Shown here: positions 57,252 through 64,000 of the stretch, piece by piece | Layout: each line of letters begins with the position of its first letter | Numbering within the stretch: position 1 is the first letter of the stretch | Assembly (NCBI GenBank): GCA_031771865.1 | Contig: JASISA010000002.1 | Span: forward strand, 124,001-188,000 | DNA length: 64,000 bases | Direction: 5' to 3' | Source: Nothophaeocryptopus gaeumannii | Taxonomy: Eukaryota; Ascomycota; Dothideomycetes; Mycosphaerellales; Mycosphaerellaceae | Notes under the pieces: model-generated | Databases searched by the model: none | What the model saw: the letters and a program-made list of their open reading frames with translations, nothing else | What the model was told of the DNA's origin: nothing | Position numbers and translations under genes: made by a program

Positions 57252-57485
57252 TCAGCTCTCATACCCCGAATCGCTATCGTCGTGCATTGATTGCCGGTTT
57301 CTGCTTCTTGTTGAAATGCCAGATTCCGACTGTTGCACTCTGGTGGACACCGATACTGTCGCATCGGTCGGCTTCGATGCTGATCGATAGCATTTGCTCC
57401 GTGGAAACAGCCTAGTGGACCGGCAGTATGGACACACGACCGACGAGCTCAAGTCTCCGAAGGGACATCTTGCTTCTCCAGGCAT
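57252..57485 (-). CDS. Doubtful small ORF with a Cys pair, 77 residues
   Basis: Not recognised. Starts at an ATG; has CPFGDLSSSVVCPYC near the N-terminus (spacing CX10CX2C) and a Ser-rich tail ending DDSDSGYES. It could be the 5' exon of a decayed gene. Faces the previous doubtful ORF. Confidence 0.25.
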   Translation of the reverse strand: MPGEARCPFGDLSSSVVCPYCRSTRLFPRSKCYRSASKPTDATVSVSTRVQQSESGISTRSRNRQSMHDDSDSGYES

Positions 57486-58254
57486 GTTTTCGCCCGAATA
57501 AAGAGCTCTGAGGATTATTTTCCGGACGAATGCTGGTAGATGAATACCTGTTGATGAGCTGACCTAGGATACAAGTCGACCGAGAGGTAGTAAGTTGACG
57601 GTCGAAATGCTTTTCACGCTTTCCGCGATCCTAAAGTAGTGCTACTTGCGCCAGACCCTCCCTGCACCACTGTTACTAATGATGATGGGCGATGATTCGC
57701 CTCGCGATCGGACATAGACCGGACACAGCCCTATTGATTGCTGGAAATTCTGAACGATCACTTTGATGCTCACAACTCAGATGTATGAAAGGACTTGGCA
57801 TTGCCCGAATTAAGACTGCGCATCAATGCCTCGGGATGAGTCCGTGCGATCGATTAAGACAAGCCATTGTGGAGTCCTTTCCTACAGACTGAGCGTCTGT
57901 CGTGACAACGTCTGTGAGCCTGGCACCTCGGTCATCGAAGCTCTAAGAGAGAAACAACGGCCAGTATAAAGATTATCAAACACAGCGAAGGCAGAGCCAA
58001 CAAAGTCTCTCGTTTCTTTGGCTAAGTACTTATATTCGCAGGACCATACCTATGCGAAACAAAGTCCAGAACGTTGCCCCATTGCGCCGTGTTTGATCCC
58101 CATCCACGCTGAGGCTTCCTGAATTCAGAATGGGTCTGTGGGCCAAGAAATCGAACGGAGGTTTCCACCATAAAGGTCTTAAAGGGCGATTTGACGGCTT
58201 CAGGGTATTGCCTCATGCTTGTGCCTCTCTTGAGCCGCGCAATCCGCATGTGAT

Positions 58255-58389
58255 TCAGGCGCGTGCCTTGACAGCCCTCATCAACTCTCTTAAAGCGCGC
58301 CTATCCGCAGCAGTGTAGTCTGGAAACACTAGGTCTCGCACGCCAGTCCAGTCCGTGGGATGCTCTTCGGCCTCCTCCTCGGTGTTATA
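58255..58389 (-). pseudogene. C-terminal relic of a tandem duplicate of the F-box/LRR-like gene
   Basis: A 45-codon minus-strand frame, closed by a stop upstream, ends ALRELMRAVKARA plus stop. The intact neighbour just upstream in transcription ends ALKELLAAVKARA plus stop. The preceding residues also align: an acidic EEEAEE run then DWTGVRDLVFPDYTAAD, against the neighbour's acidic run then GWEDIGLPPPRFPKCTLDD. Only the last exon portion survives; no other part of the duplicate is recognisable on either side. The frame has no start codon and cannot encode a full protein. Confidence 0.75.
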
Positions 58390-58673
58390 TTAGAGTCATT
58401 TTCACGGACTGAGCCTGTTCAACATCAGTAGTCTCCACGGCGCGAGTGAGTGCAAGAAGGCGATAATTCCAGAAGTGTATGTAACAATTGCCTTTTATTC
58501 GTTATGCAACGAGCTCGCCGACAGGCCATGAGAGCACTCTGACATGCTTCTGAGAGCTAGAAGCGCTTGTATCTCCACCTTGGAGTTGACATCCAACCCG
58601 AGCTGCCATCTAAAACCTTAAACAACGACATCTTCTTTTCATGTCCATATGAGGCACTTGCATTTCATTTCCT
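58390..58673. other. Gap between F-box gene and its relic
   Basis: 3' flank of the intact gene. Nothing recognised. Confidence 0.45.
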
Positions 58674-60047
58674 TCAAGCACGAGCCTTCACAGCCGCCAG
58701 CAACTCCTTCAGAGCAGCCTGGTCATCAAGAGTGCATTTTGGGAAGCGAGGAGGTGGTAAGCCAATGTCCTCCCACCCGTCCGCTTCGAACGCACCCTCA
58801 TCTGAGGAATCGATCTCTTCCTCGTCTGAGTCCTCGGACTCGTCTTCAGAGGCGACCTTGGAACCCCAGTTGCGGTTGGACGTCTCTGAGTCGCCGTCCT
58901 GGCTCTCGGAGTGGATTGCAGAGCTCTCAGGTACCGTGAGGTGGGCGGCCGGATGCGTCATCTGCCCAGCATCAAGCCTCGCGAGATCGTAGTCAGGCTC
59001 GTGCTCGTGATCTTGGTAGAAGGCAGACTTGGGCTCGTAGACTGAAACGCCGTCGACCACCATGTATCGCGTCTTCCTCATGGGCAATCTTGACTCTAGA
59101 CGCTCAGCGTTTTCGAACGCTCTGTTGGGATCCCACTCGCCTTGGCCGATGGCGAAGTGTCTGAGACTGGTCAGGGTATTTTCGACCTTCCGAAAGAATA
59201 TACGCCATCGAGCGTCGGAAGTCCAGAAAACGTCACCCTGCTCACCGATCATGTGGTTGTCTGGTGCGACCTGTAAGTGATTCGTGTTTGGAGAGGAACA
59301 GCCAGCAATGATTACGGGGCAATCGTCGAAGATGAGAGACGTCAGACAGGTGTCAGCAAGAATGAAATCAAACTGCCAGTCGTACGCGAGGGTCAGCTCT
59401 CCCAGAGCCAAATGTTCCAGATTGGGAAAGCGAATATCACTTAGGTCGATGAATGGGTAGTAACCCCAGTACACTTCGGCAGCATACAATTTGGGTTCCC
59501 GCAGATTTGCTGCCATGGGCCTCAGAAAATAAGTCTTGAGGTTGGTGTTGAAGAATCGAACAACCATCGAATACTCAATGTTCCGCTCAGGCGCCGCGTC
59601 GTCAGAGGCTGTTCCCATTTGCAAAGCGACGGAGTCGAGGCTGCCATGAAGAGAGGCGAGGCCGGTCGCAGTCACGGTATCCATGACGACAGAATCTTGC
59701 GAGTTCTTGATGGCAAAGCCCTGCACCTGCTGCGGTCGCTGCTCGCCTTGAAACGACTCGAGCAAGGCTCTCACGACGTTGATGCGCCACTTTCGGTTCT
59801 CCAAGACTCCAAAATAGTCATCCTCATCAGCGGCGCAAGCCTGGGAGAAGTACAATTCGACAATCTTGAGGTTCGGAAGCTTGTGCAGCTGAGAAAGCGC
59901 CGCGGAAAACCAATCCTCAAACTCCTCGATTTGAGAAAATTCATCCTCTTCCTCTTCGCCGCGATACATGTCTTCGCGGAAGATGTGATCGTGGACGGTA
60001 TGGAATGTGAAGCCCTTCACGAGCAGGCTGAGCGTCTTGATCTCCAT
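58674..60047 (-). CDS. F-box/LRR-like protein, N-terminus uncertain
   Basis: 457 residues from the ATG at 60047. The pattern is that of fungal F-box-associated proteins: VKGFTFHTVHD near the start, WFSAALSQLHKLPNLKIVELYF, then repeated Leu-rich strands (FPNLEHLALGELTL, CLTSLIFDDCPV, TLTSLRHFAIGQGEW) resembling irregular LRRs. A long acidic segment (about 385-425) precedes a short C-terminal helix. The F-box itself is not visible. The frame continues open for about 20 codons before the chosen ATG, through a segment resembling the end of such a domain, so a 5' exon may be missing from the model. F-box proteins select substrates for SCF ubiquitin ligases; that role is only inferred. A relic of a second copy lies about 300 bp beyond its 3' end. 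Confidence 0.7.
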   Translation of the reverse strand: MEIKTLSLLVKGFTFHTVHDHIFREDMYRGEEEEDEFSQIEEFEDWFSAALSQLHKLPNLKIVELYFSQACAADEDDYFGVLENRKWRINVVRALLESFQGEQRPQQVQGFAIKNSQDSVVMDTVTATGLASLHGSLDSVALQMGTASDDAAPERNIEYSMVVRFFNTNLKTYFLRPMAANLREPKLYAAEVYWGYYPFIDLSDIRFPNLEHLALGELTLAYDWQFDFILADTCLTSLIFDDCPVIIAGCSSPNTNHLQVAPDNHMIGEQGDVFWTSDARWRIFFRKVENTLTSLRHFAIGQGEWDPNRAFENAERLESRLPMRKTRYMVVDGVSVYEPKSAFYQDHEHEPDYDLARLDAGQMTHPAAHLTVPESSAIHSESQDGDSETSNRNWGSKVASEDESEDSDEEEIDSSDEGAFEADGWEDIGLPPPRFPKCTLDDQAALKELLAAVKARA

Positions 60048-60181
60048 GACATGCTTGACCTTGGAGCAGCGATGCGCGCATGTGGTTTGCAGGTCTTCGG
60101 CGGAGTCTTCTTATCGAAGCTCCACGTCGCCTCCTGATGAAAGACCCTCGTCATCACTGCGAGATGCACAGGCCTGAATTC

Positions 60182-61848
60182 TCAAAACGAGTTCCGTCTG
60201 ACCATCGGCAGCAGCGCACCTCTATCCACCTGCTCGGTCCGATTCCCTCGCCTATCGAGTCCAAGCCTCTCCGTGATCTTCTTTCCAAGATTGACACTCG
60301 GCGTATCAATCCAGCCTGTGCCCCAATCCGCGACAAGCAGAACCAGTGGAAATGTGATCGCTACACAGACAAGAAACCTCAAGCTCAGCCCCACGGGTCC
60401 GAAACCTGGTAAAGCCAGCCCGCCATTCCAGAACGTCCCTTCCAAAGCCTCGTTCGCTATGCTTCCTCCAAACAGATTGTTGAGCCTATCGCCGAAGATC
60501 CCAAAGAGAGGCAGATGGACGAGGTAGAGCATGAAGCTGACCTTCCCAAGGAATCGAAGAGACTTTCGTGATAGGAAGTGTTGTGTGCTTGGAAGGCGGA
60601 GGATCGGATACACGAGCAGAAGAGCTCCCCAGCTCTGCCAGTATCGATAATACTTCTCCTTGCCATAGCCGGATGGTATCATGGCTGTTAGTCGGGACCA
60701 GCCTGGCGTGTGGCTTGAGTAAGTGATGTCTCCAGCATGAGCAGGCTGAGAGAGTAAGTACCACCCCACAAAGAAGCTAGCCCAGAGGGAAGTCGATCGC
60801 ATCTGGTCTGAGGTTAGCGCGAAGACGCCTTGATCGAGTTTCCACGTGTCGATGATGGCTAATTCCATGCCAAAGAGGAAGGAGGCCATGCTCCATTTCC
60901 AGCACATTTGCAACATGACCGCTCCAGTCAAGAACAGAAGAGCCATGGGCAGTAGAGCTTTCTTCTGATCCGTTCCAGGTGGTTTCAAGGAAAGCAGCGC
61001 CAGAATTCCGAAGACAAGCATACTCCCTTTGAGTTCTATGCCGATCGTCCACATCACCTATGCAGGAATGTTAGGAGAGACCTGTTCAAGTCTGAGACCT
61101 TGGTAAGGCACTACGCAGGACGAGAAACGTCCTTCGTAGGTCTACCCTGGGTACTTACCATATTGTAAGGATACCAGAACTGATTGCTCCCATGCACCTG
61201 AAACGGATTGAAGAATCTCAGACTGACTTCGACGAAGAACCTGATCTCAGCCCAGATCCCTTCTTCTTGAGGTTTCAACCACGGCAATGGCAGCACCAGC
61301 GGCCCAGGAACGTGCAATAGCATCGCATATATGAAAGACACGATCAAAGCCGGAAGATACAACCTGAGCGGCCTTCTCACAACAGCGCTGAGCAGAGCCC
61401 ATCGACATCTTTGAATCTTTCCCTGCTTGAGCTTTTGAAGATGCCCCAGGCTCAAGACATAGCCGCTTAACACGAAGAAGATAACCACCGACGCATTGCC
61501 TCCATTCCAGATGTTCCGGACGAAGGGTAAGAACGCGAAATGATAGTGTCCTTCCTGGCCGAATCCATATTCATGTTCGTTGTAGGTGAAGCCTCCCACA
61601 TAATGTTGGATGAAAACTAATACTGCTGCAAGGCCGCGAAGTCCGTCCAGGAAAGCGGTTGATGAACGGTCTTGTGCTTGAGAACCGACGGATTCGGTAT
61701 TACCGGAAGATGCCTGATCGCCATGGACGTGGTCTTGCATCAATAGGCCTTCCTCCTCTTGAGCGTCTCCCTTCCGTGCCAGCCGACTATGGGAAGCAGG
61801 AGACGCCCAGAGGTAGACATCCTGTGCCAACCGGACGAAGTCGAGCAT
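60182..61848 (-). CDS. Acyltransferase-3 family membrane protein
   Basis: Integral-membrane O-acyltransferase-like protein; members acetylate or succinylate sugars, polysaccharides, lipids or other small molecules. Exons 61159-61848 and 60182-61057, with a 101-bp intron (GTAAGT donor, CATAG acceptor, phase 0), encode 521 residues. The diagnostic first helix is FLDGLRGLAAVLVFIQHY, with the RGLA motif and family His. NASVVIFFVLSGYVLS follows, and the junction rebuilds FWYPYNMVMWTIGIELKGSM, a conserved family stretch. About ten membrane segments are visible. The N-terminal about 60 residues are polar and cytosolic. Substrate unknown. Same strand as the F-box gene, with only 134 bp between them. 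Confidence 0.88.
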
Positions 61849-62366
61849 CGTGTTGTGTCAGTACATTAGAATGCGATTGAAGATGCGGGTAGAAGTGGAC
61901 GCCTTTGGGAGCGTGTACATGTCCCTCTCGTACGAGACAGCTCCAGAAGCCTGCATGCTCGATGAACGGCATGGACCTGGCGTTTTTGGCTGGACATGGA
62001 GGTGGCTGGAAGGTTCACGCCATGCATGTCGAAACGAATTGGCCAGTGAAGTGAGCCTCGGCTTGTCGGCGGAAGCCCTCGAATGGTTGGTTCATGCCAA
62101 GACAGTGGACGATTCGGAGCCGTTTGGATCGCAACGGCCTGCCATTAGCAAGACCGTTTTGCACGGTGGCAGTATCATTTTCGATCAGAATATGTACAGA
62201 TGTTTCTCAACCGACAGTCATCGAGTGGATCAACCAAGAGCATTCTCGACCTAAGCAAACTTCTTACAATAGAAGCTCTTTTGGATGATTGACAGAAGCA
62301 CCACCACGCACAGCCTCAATCAAAAGGTATCTCATAATTCGTAATAGCATATACTCATTCCGAGCT
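61849..62366. other. Intergenic between acyltransferase and mannosyltransferase genes
   Basis: Promoter of the acyltransferase gene and 3' flank of the mannosyltransferase gene. No recognised element or gene. Confidence 0.5.
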
Positions 62367-64000
62367 TTACGGCTCATCCAACATCCAATACCCCCCAGCC
62401 TCCTCAAACCGGCTCTCAAACCCACCGGGTATCAATTTCTCCAAAGGCCTAGCCTCCACATCCTTGAAGAACGTACACCACGTAGGCCCCAATTCATAAT
62501 TCTCCTTGTTCGGCAAATACTCCATATTATCCCATCCAATCCTCACATTGACCAGTCTCTCATGTTGTTCATCATACTCGCTCTTCTTGTAGTACTGGAA
62601 GACGCCGCCGTGTTCTTCGTGTTGCCATTTCATGACGGGCTTTTGCATGGTTTTGAGTAATCCGCCATGCATGAAGAGCGGATTTCCGTTTGGGTGGTAT
62701 TGCAGGAAGGAATGGCCGCAGTAGAAGTCTGAAGGGCCGGAGACTGTTCCCACAGAAGTCAGGAACTTGGGCGGTGTGCCGTACTGCGTCTTGAGTGCCT
62801 TCCAAGCGAACTTGAACGTGTCTTTGTCGCCTAGCAGGAAATCGTAGTAGTAGCTCTCTTTATATGTTCCCTCTGCGCTGATTCGTGGGTTGTTCATGTA
62901 AGCGGCGAGTTGGAGGTGATAGAAGAATTTGCGCTTGTCGACGAGTAGCTGTCCAGACTCTTGCGAGTACTCGTCCATACGACAGAAGGTATTTGTGATT
63001 GACCAGATCGGGTTGTCTGGACGAGTGCGGGAGATGTCGGGCCAGAAGATGGTTCCGTATTCTTTGTAGACCTCTGAATCCCAAAGTGAATCGGGCGCTT
63101 CGATGGGAAGATTGTCGGAGTCCATTAGCAGTGGCTCTGCGAAGCGCGTGTTTATTAATGCGGCGGTTTTGAGGTTGTCTGGGAGAAAAGGTCAGTATCT
63201 CTGGCTTGACGCGAAGATACACACTCGCCCACTCACAATGAGTTGTGCGCCCAAAGGCATCGCCCAAAGAGGTTTCGTAGATGTTGTCGGCAGATGATAG
63301 GTCGTTGAATGAAAGATTGGGCCAAAGATCCAACAAGGTCTTCTTCCGCTCTTCGTTCAGTTCGTTGCCCCAGTAGTGCAATTCAATGGGCATCTGCGAT
63401 CCCAGCTTCTTCAGCATCCTCATCAGCACAGAGATGCGCTTTACGCTCTTGCCTGAGCCTCCCACGATGAGAATCCCGCGACCCTCGAATCGATGCTTAT
63501 GAGCCTTCCAGTGGAGGAGATCGTGCTTGATTAACTTATGCCACTCCTCTCTTTGCGCATCGAGCTCTTCCTGTAGAGTTCCACGTATCGTCCAGGAAGT
63601 GTTCAGACTCCATCCGCCCTCGCCAACGCTGAACTGGAAGTTCACCTTGCTAGGATCTGGCCATTGACATGCGGCTTTCGCATCCTCAGCTGTCACGCGA
63701 GGCAGTTTCATGACCGCATCGAAATGGGCGCTGAAGGCGTCTGCGTCCGGAAGCTTGTGAGCATTATTGAGAACTTTGCCAGCGAGCAGTTCTGAGACTG
63801 TGAGCGCTTCTTGCTCCTCCTCAACCTGTTGCTCAGCGCCATCTTGCTGCAAAGCTTCCTGAGCTACATCGAGGGGCTGGTCGGTTGTTTGATGCGCCTC
63901 TGTCGCGAGCTGTTGGGTTTGCCAATCGATCTCGTTATCCCAGACCGTGATGAGATACCAGATCAATAGGACTCCGACGAAGGCAGATACTCCCAATCGC
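62367..64000 (-). CDS. Partial MNN1-type alpha-1,3-mannosyltransferase
   Basis: Golgi type II membrane glycosyltransferase of the fungal Mnn1/Mnt family (alpha-1,3-mannosylation of N- and O-glycans). Exons 63237 to beyond 64000, and 62367-63178, with a 58-bp intron (GTGAGT donor, CCCAG acceptor, phase 1); the N-terminus runs off the right edge. A single hydrophobic segment (GVSAFVGVLLIWYLITVW) at the visible start fits a signal anchor, followed by a Gln/Glu-rich stem. GILIVGGSGK and IELHYWG open the catalytic domain. The splice rebuilds NLKTAALINTRFAEPLLMDSDN, whose MDSDN part is the DxD metal-binding motif. GTIFWPD and a conserved C-terminal region follow. About 524 residues are visible. The exact linkage made is inferred from the family. 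Confidence 0.88.

Larger units (their letters stand above)
54174..58254. other. 4.1-kb gene-poor stretch
   Basis: Longest poorly coding stretch in the window. It holds three doubtful small ORFs (56273-56461, 56956-57150 and 57252-57485) and an AGG microsatellite. No transposon ends, long repeats or RNA genes were recognised. Confidence 0.4.

Noticed and set aside
42497..58254. RIP-mutated transposon as the origin of the gene-poor stretch
   Set aside because: The stretch is not visibly AT-rich, and no transposase, reverse transcriptase or terminal repeats were seen by eye; a computed RIP index would be needed.

Overview
The window is nuclear DNA of a filamentous ascomycete. It has dense protein genes on both strands, short introns (about 50-125 bp, mostly GTAAGT/GTGAGT-like donors and CTAAC/CTGAC-like branch points), Zn2Cys6, LaeA-like and CAP20 families, and galactofuranose genes. 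Gene content and the very short introns point to a Dothideomycete, possibly Mycosphaerellales; this is inference from family content, not a species call. No tRNA, rRNA, CRISPR array or intact transposon was recognised.

1-42.5 kb is mostly a conserved housekeeping region. In order: a truncated repeat protein (-), REV1 translesion polymerase (-), a nucleolar FKBP (+), a Zn2Cys6 regulator (+), a CAP20-type perilipin (-), a head-to-head pair of a TPT-family transporter (-) and UDP-galactopyranose mutase (+), the CDC25 phosphatase (-), an ALO-type FAD oxidase (-), a SET-domain protein (+), a small Ser/Thr-rich protein (+), a divergent FAD-monooxygenase (-) / LaeA-like methyltransferase (+) pair, a small conserved protein (-), DNA primase small subunit PRI1 (-) and a DUF1917 protein (+). 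Spliced models were rebuilt by hand from reading frame, splice signals and family motifs; exon coordinates are in the entries.

42.5-58.6 kb is a gene-poor, decayed accessory stretch. It holds an MFS transporter relic, an unrecognised orphan gene, one intact amino-acid/GABA-type permease, a Cys/His-motif orphan protein, a few doubtful small ORFs, and a 45-codon relic of a tandem duplicate of the F-box/LRR-like gene that lies just beyond it. Several kilobases hold nothing recognisable.

58.6-64 kb returns to intact genes, all on the minus strand: the F-box/LRR-like protein, a membrane acyltransferase-3 protein, and an MNN1-type mannosyltransferase that runs off the right edge.

Functional links: the transporter/mutase pair looks like the UDP-galactofuranose module (cytosolic synthesis plus Golgi import) used for cell-wall glycans, and the mannosyltransferase at the right edge acts in the same general secretory glycosylation setting. 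REV1, PRI1 and CDC25 are cell-cycle or replication genes; REV1 and PRI1 both have an ACGCGT (MCB-type) element upstream. The FAD-monooxygenase/methyltransferase pair shares a 424-bp promoter and could be a small tailoring unit, but no backbone synthase is in the window.
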